Shown piece after piece: positions 40,981-50,570 of a stretch of DNA of 64,000 nucleotides. The DNA comes from Vreelandella profundi (GTDB lineage: Bacteria; Pseudomonadota; Gammaproteobacteria; Pseudomonadales; Halomonadaceae): NCBI RefSeq assembly GCF_019722725.1, contig NZ_CP077941.1, positions 2,480,001-2,544,000 on the forward strand, in the 5' to 3' direction. The notes beneath the pieces were generated by a model that was not told where the DNA came from, ran no database searches, and worked only from the letters and a program-made list of their open reading frames with translations. The position numbers were made by a program, and so were the translations under genes. Positions within the stretch are counted from its first letter, which is position 1; each line of letters begins with the position of its first letter.

Positions 40981-42528
40981 TCACGCAGCAACTGATTCGC
41001 CCGAGGCCGCCATAATTTCATCTTTTGTTACACCCGGTTTGAATTCAGCAGAGATCCGACCTTTACTCATCACCAGCACTCTGTGCGGGATACTCAAGCA
41101 CTCGCTTACTTCAGAGGTTGTAAAAACAACCGCCAACCCTCGCCGAGCCCCTTGGCTTAATAACTTGAACACTTCGGCCTTGGCACCCACATCAATGCCA
41201 CGACTTGGTTCATCAAGCATGATGACGTCTGGATGCGTCGCCAACATCTTACCGATCACCACTTTCTGCTGGTTACCGCCAGACAATGAACCAATGTCAG
41301 CCTCTCCACCGTCTGTTTTGATGCGCACCTTATCGATAGCTGAATTAATCATTTCTGCCTCCAAACTGGATGACGTAAGCCCCTTGCGAGTAAACGCATG
41401 GATACTGGCTAGCGACAGATTTCCACCGACGGACAGGGTAGGCACTAATCCATCACGCTGGCGATCCTCAGGCACTAACACCAACCCTCTCTCGATTCGC
41501 TGTGCAATGTTGTAATGCGATACGTCAGCTGAATTGAGCAAGATATCCCCCTTTGACTGCCGGGTTCGCCCTGCCACACACTCCAATAACTCCGTTCTTC
41601 CGGCACCCATTAGCCCATAAATGCAGACGATCTCGCCTGCGCGCACATCAAGTGAAAGATCTTCAACAACATAACGATCTGCTATTTTGTCGTCGCTTAC
41701 GTAAAGATTCTGGATAGAGAGCGCGGTGGCGCCTTGCTCATACCCTGTTGGCGGTGAGCCAAGATCAAAACTCTCTCCCACCATGTGCCTGACAATCCAC
41801 TGTAGGTCGATATCGCAGCGCGGAGCATAAGCCGTCATGGCGCCATCGCGCAGCACCACGGCATGATCGGTAATCTGTAGTGCTTCTTCCAAATGGTGAG
41901 AAATATAAACAATCGACACGCCCTTGCTCTTGAGATCCTTGACGACTTTGAAGAGGGTCTCGACTTCCGTCGCACTCAAGGCGGACGTCGGTTCATCCAT
42001 AATCAAAATGCGTGAGTTCTTGGACAGCGCTCTAGCGATTTCAACGATTTGCTGCTGCCCCACTCGTAGGTCTTCGACCAGAGTGAGAGGGTGGATCGGT
42101 TCGTCAAGCTCCTCCATTAACAATTCAGCCTGACGCGCCTCCTCTTTATAGTCGACGCTGCCCCGCCCTTTAGTCAGTTCACGGCCCATAAAAATGTTGT
42201 CACGCACATTCAGATTAGGGGCCAAGCTCAATTCCTGATGAATAATGGCAATTCCCAACGCCTCCGCATCGGAAGGCGAAGAGAAACGGACACTCTCGCC
42301 TTCCAACAAAATCTCACCCGCCGTCTGAGCAATGACGCCAGATAAAATTTTCATCAGCGTGGATTTACCCGCTCCGTTTTCGCCAAAGAGCGTTGTCACC
42401 TGCCCTCGATATATATCGAAGTTCACTTCCTTGAGGGCTTGCACAGCACCGAAACGTTTTTCAATATTGCGTGCAGACAAAATCATCTCGTGTGAAGCCA
42501 TTTCCGCTGTTGACCTATCAATACTCAT
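40981..42528 (-). CDS. ABC sugar transporter ATPase (RbsA-like, two NBDs)
   Basis: 515 residues with two ATPase domains. NBD1 has Walker A TLFGENGAGKSTLMKIL, signature LRVGQQQIVEIARALS and Walker B ILIMDEPTSALS. NBD2 has the degenerate Walker A CIYGLMGAGRTELLE, signature SLSGGNQQKVVIGKML and Walker B VIMLDEPSRGID. A weak second Walker A is normal for RbsA/MglA-type proteins. It energises import through the adjacent permease. Confidence 0.96.
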   Translation of the reverse strand: MSIDRSTAEMASHEMILSARNIEKRFGAVQALKEVNFDIYRGQVTTLFGENGAGKSTLMKILSGVIAQTAGEILLEGESVRFSSPSDAEALGIAIIHQELSLAPNLNVRDNIFMGRELTKGRGSVDYKEEARQAELLMEELDEPIHPLTLVEDLRVGQQQIVEIARALSKNSRILIMDEPTSALSATEVETLFKVVKDLKSKGVSIVYISHHLEEALQITDHAVVLRDGAMTAYAPRCDIDLQWIVRHMVGESFDLGSPPTGYEQGATALSIQNLYVSDDKIADRYVVEDLSLDVRAGEIVCIYGLMGAGRTELLECVAGRTRQSKGDILLNSADVSHYNIAQRIERGLVLVPEDRQRDGLVPTLSVGGNLSLASIHAFTRKGLTSSSLEAEMINSAIDKVRIKTDGGEADIGSLSGGNQQKVVIGKMLATHPDVIMLDEPSRGIDVGAKAEVFKLLSQGARRGLAVVFTTSEVSECLSIPHRVLVMSKGRISAEFKPGVTKDEIMAASGESVAA

Positions 42529-42537
42529 AGCCGCCCC

Positions 42538-43182
42538 TCACTCAATGATCGCTATACTCACCGGCGTAATTAGCCAGTTTTTGGGATTTATCATGGTAAA
42601 AGAGCCGACTACCTCTAACGTTTTTCCGGCTAACGCTTGCTCGGAAATATCCGCAAGTACTTGACGCTTCACTTCATCATTGAGCGCTGCACCGACATCC
42701 TGGTATTCAATCTGGTTGGTAAAGCCGCCAAATTGAATACTGCCGGTTGTATCTCTCAGCGTAGTGCCATTAATGACTGGGCCTGTTTGCACACGAATGG
42801 TTATATCTGAAGGCACATCGACAACCTCAAGGGTGTAAACGCCCCCACGGCCTTCGGCAACGACTCCGGATAAAGCGACCGGCACAATATGACCAATGCC
42901 CGCAGCGACGCCGTATTTCTCACCTGCTGCTCCGGCATCCTGGAGAACCTCTGGCGCCAATACCGATGCGTTTACAGCGTTATCCTCGACATACGCTTGG
43001 ATCTCAGGAAATGTTTCCTGAGCAAATTGCTGTGGTGAAAACCCCACCTCACTCTCAAGTTCAGTAAGACTAATGACTTTGGTATCAAACGCCATGAGTG
43101 CGATCAGTACTAAAGCCAAAGCAGCTGTCATATAGACTTTTATACGCTTATCACCGGGCACCGAATTTAATGTCGCCGACAT
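42538..43182 (-). CDS. DUF2291 family exported protein
   Basis: About 214 residues from the ATG at 43182 (GGAG upstream). One N-terminal membrane segment (VYMTAALALVLIALMAF) anchors a periplasmic beta-rich domain with YGVAAGIGHIVPVALSGVVAEG, TGPVINGTTLRDTTGSIQFG and FTMINPKNWLITPV, which I recognise as DUF2291. Genes of this family accompany RbsABC-type importers in polyol catabolic loci; their role is not known. It sits between the dehydrogenase and ATPase genes and is probably a transport accessory. Confidence 0.8.
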   Translation of the reverse strand: MSATLNSVPGDKRIKVYMTAALALVLIALMAFDTKVISLTELESEVGFSPQQFAQETFPEIQAYVEDNAVNASVLAPEVLQDAGAAGEKYGVAAGIGHIVPVALSGVVAEGRGGVYTLEVVDVPSDITIRVQTGPVINGTTLRDTTGSIQFGGFTNQIEYQDVGAALNDEVKRQVLADISEQALAGKTLEVVGSFTMINPKNWLITPVSIAIIE

Positions 43183-43229
43183 AATCACTCCGGTTATCAT
43201 TGTATTTATAAATAAGAAACTTCCACTAT

Positions 43230-44336
43230 CTATTGACCACCGGGTATAAGCACAACCTTTAACGCGTCAGGGTCATTGCGCATTAGATCTAGCCCCTGAT
43301 GGAATTCGGCTAACGGCAGCTTATGGGTCACCACATGATCCGTTGGGAAATCACCATTACCGATGCCTTCGATCACCAGTGGGTAGCAATAGGGGCCTAG
43401 ATGCGCACCCAGTATATCTAGCTCTTTACGATCACTGATAATGCTCCAGTCAACCGTAACAGGCTCTTTGAATACGCTGAACTCGACGAAACGGCCAAGT
43501 TTACGAATCATATAAAGGCCCTGCTCTACCGACTGCACCGCACCGGTGGCCTCAATATAGATATCGCAGCCATAGCCTTCCGTTATGCTTTTCACGTAGT
43601 CAACAACATCGACTTCAGCAGGGTTCAGGACAATGTCGGCACCAAACTGTTTGGCAAGTTCTAATCGCTTATTATTTAGATCCAATACAACCAGTTTGGC
43701 AGGCCCGGACTTTTTGATCGCGCCGATCATTCCTAGCCCTAGGGTTCCTGCGCCGGAGAGGACAACCACATCCCCCAGTTCAATCTGAGCACGCTTAACG
43801 GCATGCAACGAACACGCATAGGGTTCAATCAGAACCGCTTTTTCCATTGGAATTTCATCGGGCAATTTGTAATTAATGGCTTCTTTAGGGAAGACCATAT
43901 ATTCAGCCATACCGCCATTCACGTTATGCTGAAAACCATATACGTCGTGCTTTTGGCACATCCAGTACTGCCCACGGTGACAGAAACGACACTCCCAGCA
44001 AGGCACAATTTGCTCAGAAATGACGCGATCGCCGATTTCGAAATTCTTTACGCCTTCCCCCATTGCCATAACATGACCAATAAATTCATGGCCTGGAATC
44101 ATCGGTGCTTTGATGTAAGCGGGCTGGGTTTCGTCTCCCCAAAAGCTGGGGGCGCCTTCATAGGCTTTGAGATCGCCAGCGCAGATTCCGCATGCTTCGA
44201 CCTTTATCAGTACTTCACCCTCTCCCGCCTTCGGCACGTCCACGTCTTCAATGCGATAATCACCAGGCGCGTAGGCTACGACGGCCTGCATGGTCAAGGG
44301 TAGTTCGGTGCGAGTGTTGTTGTCAGCGTTATGCAT
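43230..44336 (-). CDS. Zinc-dependent polyol dehydrogenase (erythritol/L-threitol dehydrogenase-like)
   Basis: 368 residues, AGGAG before the ATG. A medium-chain dehydrogenase with catalytic zinc residues Cys52 (EACGICAGDLKAYEG) and His83-Glu84 (MIPGHEFIGH), structural-zinc cysteines 113, 116, 119 and 127 (CWECRFCHRGQYWMC) and NAD-binding VVLSGAGTLGLGMIGA. The stretch CGICAGDLKAYEGAPSFWGD recalls mycobacterial EltD, which oxidises erythritol and L-threitol to L-erythrulose; that resemblance is from memory. It heads the importer gene group, with a 433-base control region upstream. Other polyol or threonine-type dehydrogenases remain possible. Confidence 0.8.
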   Translation of the reverse strand: MHNADNNTRTELPLTMQAVVAYAPGDYRIEDVDVPKAGEGEVLIKVEACGICAGDLKAYEGAPSFWGDETQPAYIKAPMIPGHEFIGHVMAMGEGVKNFEIGDRVISEQIVPCWECRFCHRGQYWMCQKHDVYGFQHNVNGGMAEYMVFPKEAINYKLPDEIPMEKAVLIEPYACSLHAVKRAQIELGDVVVLSGAGTLGLGMIGAIKKSGPAKLVVLDLNNKRLELAKQFGADIVLNPAEVDVVDYVKSITEGYGCDIYIEATGAVQSVEQGLYMIRKLGRFVEFSVFKEPVTVDWSIISDRKELDILGAHLGPYCYPLVIEGIGNGDFPTDHVVTHKLPLAEFHQGLDLMRNDPDALKVVLIPGGQ

Positions 44337-44769
44337 TATTCACTCCTAATGTATCTTGTAGTGCCTAGCTAGCGACGGCTGCATTACAAAAGATCTTATT
44401 GCGTACATATGAATTAACTGCTTTAAGCATAGCCGAGTCAATCCATAACGGGGCTTTCTAACCTTATACTTTAGGCCAATAATATAATTAATTGTTTTAT
44501 ATATTTAAATTCTATAAATAAAAAATATTTATTATTGCGACCGCGGAAAAGCATCACTTGAAGACTTACTATATGATCCGAAGTCGTTCAAATGTACACA
44601 TGCCTGTCAAATATTATTGGCACCGAAGAGGGTGGAAAAGGAGAAAACAGGCATGCTAGAGAGTACCCACATACCTAAGAAAAGCTAATAAACGCAATAG
44701 ATGACGCTAGACCGGCCTAACCTAATATGCCGATAAACCCTAGGTTTTGAACAAAAAATTAGCGCTCAC
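44337..44769. promoter_or_regulatory. 433-base control region upstream of the polyol dehydrogenase
   Basis: Non-coding and very AT-rich at 44470-44540, as expected for a promoter region. It holds GTTCAAATG at 44586-44594, the complement of the CATTTGAAC found before transketolase, a TGAACA at 44748-44753, and an inverted repeat CATGCCTGT (44599-44607)/ACAGGCATG (44647-44655). It separates the regulator gene from the dehydrogenase-importer genes and most likely carries a SorC-controlled promoter. Confidence 0.55.
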
Positions 44770-45768
44770 CTATCCTTTAGTTGCTTCATCGAGACGCAGA
44801 ATGGTGTGCGCGTTAGTGACACTAGTAGCCAAGGTATCGATAACCCCGGTACGCAGTGCGCCCAGTATGCCGACCGCCTTAGTATTTTCACTGGCGATAG
44901 CGATAACGTCTGGAATACGCGTCAGATCCTGTATATTCAGCCCCACCACACGCCCCTGCATCTGCGTGGCCGAAGGCTTCCCATGGATATCGATAAAGTC
45001 ATAGCCCATCATATCGCCCACTGTCCCAGAGAGTCGTGCTTCAGCAATCTCCTGGGCGGAAAACCACCCCATACGCACCATATTACTGTCTTCACTGACA
45101 TCGCCTACACCGATCAGAGCGGTATCCGCACGGCGCGCCCGGTCTAGCGTCTGGCGAACGGTGGAATTTTCATACAATGCATCCCTAAGTTCGCCGTTCT
45201 GTACCAGCGCAGGGGCATAAAGTGTCTCGCTGTCACCGCCGAATCTACTCGCCAAGCGCCGGCAAATATGATCAGGATTCATGTGCTCACCTGCGCGCAG
45301 CGAGCCGCCAATTGCGCACACAAATGAAACCTTTAACGACTCCGCCAGGAAAACGTTATCCGCCACCGCGGCGACGTTACGCCCCATGCCAACGGCCACG
45401 ATCTGGCCATCAGTCAAACTACGCGACAGATGATCGGCCACTAGACTCGCGACCGACGAGCGCTGCACATCGGGGTCAGCATTATCCAAAGCAATCAATG
45501 CTCGCTTCAGGCCAAAGCGCCGCTTGAGCTCCTGCTCAATCTCAACGCTAACGGCGGGATGCAGGCGCACGCGAACATCCACTATTCCCTCTGCCTGGGC
45601 ACGCTTGAGCAACCGCCCTATTCGCACGCGCGAATGCCCGAGCCTATTAGCGATCGCTTCCTGCGTTTCCCCCTGCACATAGTAGAGTGCTGAAATTTCT
45701 GTCATTAAGTCTATATCTGCAGCGTCTTGACCATTCATCCTCGGCATCCAGGGGTTGTTGGAGGGCAT
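44770..45768 (-). CDS. SorC family sugar-responsive transcriptional regulator
   Basis: 332 residues: an N-terminal helix-turn-helix (ALYYVQGETQEAIANRLGHSRVRIGRLLKRAQAEGIV) and the SorC sugar-phosphate-binding domain (DGQIVAVGMGRNVAAVADNV, FVCAIGGSLRAG, LIGVGDVSEDSNMVRMGW, DIHGKP). The family includes EryD, regulator of erythritol genes in Brucella. It starts 8 bases after the kinase stop and so is in the same transcript. It should respond to a phosphorylated intermediate of the locus and bind the TGAACA-type sites described for the two control regions. Confidence 0.9.
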   Translation of the reverse strand: MPSNNPWMPRMNGQDAADIDLMTEISALYYVQGETQEAIANRLGHSRVRIGRLLKRAQAEGIVDVRVRLHPAVSVEIEQELKRRFGLKRALIALDNADPDVQRSSVASLVADHLSRSLTDGQIVAVGMGRNVAAVADNVFLAESLKVSFVCAIGGSLRAGEHMNPDHICRRLASRFGGDSETLYAPALVQNGELRDALYENSTVRQTLDRARRADTALIGVGDVSEDSNMVRMGWFSAQEIAEARLSGTVGDMMGYDFIDIHGKPSATQMQGRVVGLNIQDLTRIPDVIAIASENTKAVGILGALRTGVIDTLATSVTNAHTILRLDEATKG

Positions 45769-45776
45769 GTATCATG

Positions 45777-47507
45777 TCAGTTTGTTTGACACTTTTTCAA
45801 CACAGGAATCAGCGCCTGAACAATCAGCGCCAATGAAACAGAACCGGCATCCGGCGTACCCACGCTTTTTTCAGCCAACGGGCGTGCGCGACCAACACGA
45901 GGAATTAATTGCCTGGTAGCCTCAGCCGCCTCATTCGCTATGCGTGCAGCAGATTCCCAGCAAGCCAAAGCTCCCTGGCCTTTCTCAGCCTCCCCCGACA
46001 GGCCATCGGCAAAAGGCACTAGTACGTCGACAAGCGTTTTATCCCCCAGCTTAGCCTTACCAAATGCCATTACTTGCTGCCGGGCATTAACCACACCAGC
46101 AGCAAGGCGCTGCCCTGATAACGGCTTTTCATTGCCAAGCGACTCTCCCATCGCTTTTAAGATAACCCGCCAGATAGCACCCGAGGTGCCGCCCGCTTTA
46201 TCAGACCAGCGCTGCCCAGCCCACTGCAGCACCGTCTCCGCACCCGCCCCGCCATCGAGAGCCTCTTTAGCCGCTTCAAGCGCAGCCCTGCTGCCCCGCT
46301 GCATACCAATACCGTGATCACCATCGCCAGCTATCGCATCAATCTGGCCCAGCATCTCGTGGTTTTCATTGACTGTATTTGCCAGCACTTCGAGCGCCTC
46401 AACGATGCCGCACGCTAATGCCCGCGAGGCAACGCTAGCCTTGGGGATCTCATCTTGCGTTACCACCTCCACTTCGGCAGGATCCAGCGCCTGCGCTGGC
46501 GTCACGCTGCCTTTTCGATAACCCGGCGCATCCGCTGCAGCGACCCACAGCGGCTCCATGTCTTTATCAAGCCAGAATAACGTTAGTGAAACTCCGGCCA
46601 TATCAAGGCTAGTCACCAGCTCGCCCACATCGGGCTCCACAACGGTTAACCCAGCTTCCTGAAGCAATTCGTCAACCTTGCGATAAATAACAAACAGCTC
46701 TTCATACTTAACGGTACCCAAACCATTGAGTATCGGTGCCAATCGAGCCCCTTGAATGCTGATACCTTCAGGCACTTCTTCCAATAATCGGGCAACGAGG
46801 ATTTCTGCCAAGCCATCTGCGGATGGGATATCGGTCTCGCCAATACCCGGCTCACCATGAATTCCCAGCCCAATGGCCATCCTGCCTTCAGGCACGTGAA
46901 AGAGAGAATCGGCTGCTCCCGGTAACGTGCACCCTTCAAACGCCACCCCAAAAGAGCGCGTGCAGCGATTAGCTTCCTTCGCTACTTGAACCACCTCTTC
47001 CAGTGATAATCCCTTTTCTGCGGCAGCGGCAGCGGCCTTGAAAACGGTTAGATCACCAGCAATACCACGACGTTTATCAATCTCCGCCAAGGGTGCACTG
47101 GCGACATCATCAGTGACCAGCACGATTTCACAGGGAATACCGTCCGCGATCAAACGCTCGCGCGCCTCGCCAAAATGCAGAACATCACCCGCATAATTAC
47201 CAAAAGAGAGCAGCACACCACCACCGTTGTTGGCGGCTTTGGCGACGGAGTAAACTTGCTGTGCAGAAGGCGAACAAAACAAATTCCCCATGACCGCCCC
47301 ATGGGCTAACCCCTGCCCAACCAATCCCGCAAAGGTCGGGTAATGGCCACTACCACCGCCAACCACGACCGCAACAGTGCCTGGCTGGCTGCGCGTACTG
47401 CGTACAACGCCTCCCGGCACAGCCATCAGTTTATCGCGATGTGCAGCGACTAAGCCTAAGCGGGCTTCTTCAGGGAAATCACTTGGGTCATTAAATAGGC
47501 GTGTCAT
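45777..47507 (-). CDS. Fused DhaK-DhaL (dihydroxyacetone/erythrulose) kinase
   Basis: 576 residues in two domains. The DhaK part (1-340) has AVVVGGGSGHYPTFAGLVG, NYAGDVLHFGEA and His217 in GLGIHGEPGIG, the residue that binds the ketose carbonyl covalently. The DhaL part (from ~365) has the ATP-site AIAGDGDHGIGMQRG and the closing DAGSVSLALIVQALIP. Single-chain ATP-dependent members phosphorylate dihydroxyacetone, but the mycobacterial erythrulose kinases LerK and DerK are of the same build. With a polyol dehydrogenase and an RpiB-like isomerase alongside, an erythrulose substrate is favoured over dihydroxyacetone by inference. Confidence 0.87.
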   Translation of the reverse strand: MTRLFNDPSDFPEEARLGLVAAHRDKLMAVPGGVVRSTRSQPGTVAVVVGGGSGHYPTFAGLVGQGLAHGAVMGNLFCSPSAQQVYSVAKAANNGGGVLLSFGNYAGDVLHFGEARERLIADGIPCEIVLVTDDVASAPLAEIDKRRGIAGDLTVFKAAAAAAEKGLSLEEVVQVAKEANRCTRSFGVAFEGCTLPGAADSLFHVPEGRMAIGLGIHGEPGIGETDIPSADGLAEILVARLLEEVPEGISIQGARLAPILNGLGTVKYEELFVIYRKVDELLQEAGLTVVEPDVGELVTSLDMAGVSLTLFWLDKDMEPLWVAAADAPGYRKGSVTPAQALDPAEVEVVTQDEIPKASVASRALACGIVEALEVLANTVNENHEMLGQIDAIAGDGDHGIGMQRGSRAALEAAKEALDGGAGAETVLQWAGQRWSDKAGGTSGAIWRVILKAMGESLGNEKPLSGQRLAAGVVNARQQVMAFGKAKLGDKTLVDVLVPFADGLSGEAEKGQGALACWESAARIANEAAEATRQLIPRVGRARPLAEKSVGTPDAGSVSLALIVQALIPVLKKCQTN

Positions 47508-47624
47508 TATTATATCCTCTGGAGTGAGGCCAAACTGCGTATCACAGCCTGCATGGAGTTGTTATAAATGCTTTTTTAATGTGGTCTTATTAATCAGCGT
47601 TAACGAATATTAGCGGCACCACGG

Positions 47625-48098
47625 TCACTGAGTCTTCAGACGGGACTCATATTCGTCAATTTTTGCTATTTTTAATTCGGAATTGCCGCCCGAAAAATTG
47701 CTGGCCAAAAAAGTTTCCACTATTGATTTAGCCAGCTCTGGCCCAATCACTCTCGCTCCCAGCGTGACAATCTGGGCATTATTACTGGTGCGCGCCTTTG
47801 CTGCTGAGTAAGTATCGTGCGCCTGCGCCGCGCGGATACCGGGCACCTTATTGGCAGAAATAGCCACTCCGATTCCCGTGCCACATACCAACACTGCACG
47901 ATCGAAACGCCCCTCCTTAATCGCTGTAGCCACTTCAAAGGCAATGTCCGGGTACAGCACCGGCTGGGCATTGAAAGTGCCAAAATCTTCAACCTCGTAG
48001 CCTAACTCTCGGATATAGCCAATGAGAATCTCTTTCAAGTCGTAAGCGGCCTCATCACCGCCAATGGCGACTCTGAGAGAAAACGTCGCATTAGACAT
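47625..48098 (-). CDS. RpiB/LacAB family isomerase (erythrulose 4-phosphate isomerase-like)
   Basis: 157 residues of the RpiB fold. The N-terminus reads VAIGGDEAAYDLKEIL where ribose-5-phosphate isomerase B has GSDHAGFxLK; catalytic Cys72 lies in VLVCGTGIGVAISANKVPG, followed by RAAQAHDTYSAAKARTSNNA and the VTLGARVIG loop. The GGDEA start is closer to EryI/DerI, which turn D-erythrulose 4-phosphate into D-erythrose 4-phosphate, than to housekeeping RpiB; this is a judgement from motif memory. First gene of the minus-strand locus, divergent from transketolase. Confidence 0.82.
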   Translation of the reverse strand: MSNATFSLRVAIGGDEAAYDLKEILIGYIRELGYEVEDFGTFNAQPVLYPDIAFEVATAIKEGRFDRAVLVCGTGIGVAISANKVPGIRAAQAHDTYSAAKARTSNNAQIVTLGARVIGPELAKSIVETFLASNFSGGNSELKIAKIDEYESRLKTQ

Positions 48099-48524
48099 TC
48101 ATGCTCTCCCTTTCCTGATAATAGAAACGCGGGCGACTGGCACCGCTGAACACCACTACGCAGTTGCCAATTGTCTACTGACGCTGTTCAATCTATCACC
48201 AACCGAGCATTTGTAAATACGTCGATCATAAGATCAAATTGCTTTTTAAGAGATGATCAAAGAAAAAAACTAACTAATAAAATATAAATAATTGATTAAA
48301 TTAATAATATTTGAAAATAAAATATTATTCAAAAAGCACTATACTTTTGTATGATGGCCTTAAAATGATTTAAGCCGTATGAGGATTTGACTAAATCGAC
48401 CAAAACGGTCGATCATTTGAACAATACATGTTCATTTTTATGAAAAGCAGGCAATGTCGCTTCTGGATGGATTGCGCGTGCTTTATGCAACGCTACTAAA
48501 TATAACAACGCAGGTATCACTGAT
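48099..48524. promoter_or_regulatory. Divergent control region between the RpiB-like gene and transketolase
   Basis: 426 non-coding bases, strongly AT-rich at 48240-48345. TGAACA half-sites occur at 48147-48152 and 48418-48423 and, inverted, at 48185-48190 and 48429-48434. The last two form TGAACA-ATACA-TGTTCA; 22 bases upstream lies TCGACC-AAAAC-GGTCGA (48396-48412), another 6-5-6 dyad. A possible promoter toward transketolase is TTCAAA (48328-48333), 16 bases, TATGAT (48350-48355), which would put both dyads downstream as roadblock operators. Confidence 0.55.
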
Positions 48525-50540
48525 ATGAATAACCGTTTTGAGCTAGCCAATGCCATTCGCGCCCTTTCCATGGATGCTGTTCAGAAGGCCAAATCCGGCC
48601 ATCCGGGCGCCCCCATGGGCATGGCTGATATTGCCGAGGTGCTATGGAATGACTACCTCAAGCACAACCCCGAAGACCCCAAGTGGGCCGATCGCGACCG
48701 GTTCGTGCTGTCTAATGGCCATGGCTCCATGCTGCTTTACTCGCTGCTGCACCTCAGCGGCTACGAGCTTAGCCTGGAACAGCTGCAAAATTTCCGTCAG
48801 CTGCATTCACCCACGGCGGGGCATCCGGAGTTTGGCTATGCCCCCGGCATTGAAACGACCACGGGCCCGCTCGGCCAGGGCTTTGCTAACGCCGTAGGCT
48901 TTGCTATGGCTGAAAAGACCTTGGCAGCGCAGTTCAATCGTCCCGGCCATGCCATTGTCGATCACCATACCTGGTGTTTCTTAGGCGATGGCTGCTTGAT
49001 GGAAGGCATCTCCCACGAAGTCGCTTCGCTAGCCGGTACCCAACAGCTGGGTAAATTGATCGCGCTGTACGACGATAACGGCATCTCAATCGATGGCGAA
49101 GTGGAAGGCTGGTTTACCGACGATACCGCCAAGCGCTTTGAAGCTTACGGCTGGCACGTGGTGCCAAACGTCGATGGTCACAAGCCAGAGGAAGTTAAAG
49201 CGGCCATTGAACTGGCAAAGAGCCACGACGATAAGCCTAGCCTGATTATCTGCAAAACCATTATCGGTTTTGGCGCACCTAACAAGCAGGGCAAAGAAGA
49301 CGCCCACGGCTCGCCGCTGGGTGACGATGAAGTCGCCCTGGCACGTACACAGCTGGGCTGGGAGCATGCACCGTTCCATATCCCCGAGCCGATCTATTCT
49401 GCCTGGGATGCTCGCGACGCTGGCAAACAGGCGCAGCAGGCGTGGGAAGATCGCTTTGCTCGCTATGCAGGCGCTTTCCCAACCGAGGCGCGCGAATTCA
49501 CGCGTCGCATGAAGCGCCAGCTGCCTGCCGAGCTTGCCACTGAAGCATTGATTGAACAGGCGCAAGAGAAGGGAGAAAGCATTGCATCGCGCAAGGCATC
49601 ATTTGAAGCGCTGAATGTGATTGGCCCGCAAATGCCGGAACTGTTGGGCGGCAGTGCCGACCTAGCCCCGTCTAACCTGACCTTCTGGAAAGGTGCCAAG
49701 GCGATTACCCCTGAAGACGCCAGCGGCAACTATCTGCATTACGGCGTACGTGAGTTTGGTATGGGTGCGATCATGAACGGTATCGCGCTGCACGGCGGCT
49801 TGGTGCCTTACGGCGCCACCTTCCTGATCTTCATGGAATACATGCGTAACTCGATTCGCATGGCGTCGTTAATGGGTCAGCAGGTGATTTACGTGTTTAC
49901 CCATGACTCCATCGGCCTGGGTGAAGACGGCCCGACGCACCAGCCCATTGAGCAGCTCACTAGCCTGCGCACGACGCCCAACCTCAACACCTGGCGTCCT
50001 TGCGATGCGGTCGAAACGGCCGCCTCATGGGATGCGGCGATCAAACGCCACTCCGGCCCGACCGCGCTGGTACTCTCACGTCAGAATCTGCCGCACCAGC
50101 AGCGCACTCAAGCGCAGCTAGCGGCCATTCAAAACGGCGGCTACGTTCTTAAAGACCCGGCTCTTAAAGACAGCCAAGGCACGCCAGAAATGCCGGAGCT
50201 GATTCTGATTGCCACCGGCTCAGAAGTATCGCTCGCGATGGACGCCGCTGCCGAGCTTGAGCAGCAGGGTAAAGCCGTTCGCGTTGTGTCCATGCCCTCT
50301 GCATACCGTTTCAACGGCCAGGACGCGGAGTACCGTGAAAGCGTGCTGCCCAAAGCGGTCACCAAGCGGATCGCTATTGAAGCGGCGCATGCCGACTACT
50401 GGTACAAGTATGTGGGTCTGGAAGGCCGTGTGATTGGCATGACGACCTACGGCGAATCGGCACCCGCGGATGATCTGTTCAAGCACTTCGGCTTTACGGT
50501 CGACAATATCGTCAAGCAAGCTCACGAACTGCTTGGCTAA
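48525..50540 (+). CDS. tkt: Transketolase
   Basis: 671 residues, full length. It transfers two-carbon units between sugar phosphates, linking erythrose 4-phosphate, fructose 6-phosphate, xylulose 5-phosphate and ribose 5-phosphate. Landmarks: [19 protein letters not shown], the thiamine diphosphate motif [42 protein letters not shown] and [12 protein letters not shown]. In many gammaproteobacteria tkt heads an epd-pgk-fba cluster; here it is followed by a terminator and lies divergent from the proposed tetritol genes, whose end product it could consume. Confidence 0.97.
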   Translation: MNNRFELANAIRALSMDAVQKAKSGHPGAPMGMADIAEVLWNDYLKHNPEDPKWADRDRFVLSNGHGSMLLYSLLHLSGYELSLEQLQNFRQLHSPTAGHPEFGYAPGIETTTGPLGQGFANAVGFAMAEKTLAAQFNRPGHAIVDHHTWCFLGDGCLMEGISHEVASLAGTQQLGKLIALYDDNGISIDGEVEGWFTDDTAKRFEAYGWHVVPNVDGHKPEEVKAAIELAKSHDDKPSLIICKTIIGFGAPNKQGKEDAHGSPLGDDEVALARTQLGWEHAPFHIPEPIYSAWDARDAGKQAQQAWEDRFARYAGAFPTEAREFTRRMKRQLPAELATEALIEQAQEKGESIASRKASFEALNVIGPQMPELLGGSADLAPSNLTFWKGAKAITPEDASGNYLHYGVREFGMGAIMNGIALHGGLVPYGATFLIFMEYMRNSIRMASLMGQQVIYVFTHDSIGLGEDGPTHQPIEQLTSLRTTPNLNTWRPCDAVETAASWDAAIKRHSGPTALVLSRQNLPHQQRTQAQLAAIQNGGYVLKDPALKDSQGTPEMPELILIATGSEVSLAMDAAAELEQQGKAVRVVSMPSAYRFNGQDAEYRESVLPKAVTKRIAIEAAHADYWYKYVGLEGRVIGMTTYGESAPADDLFKHFGFTVDNIVKQAHELLG

Positions 50541-50570
50541 ATCTTAAAAGCATGGCAATAGCTCAAACTA

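Noticed and set aside
44653..44688. An 11-codon frame (MLESTHIPKKS) on the plus strand with AAGGAG upstream, looking like a leader peptide
   Set aside because: Nothing on the plus strand downstream could be controlled by it; it faces the end of the regulator gene on the opposite strand and is probably chance.
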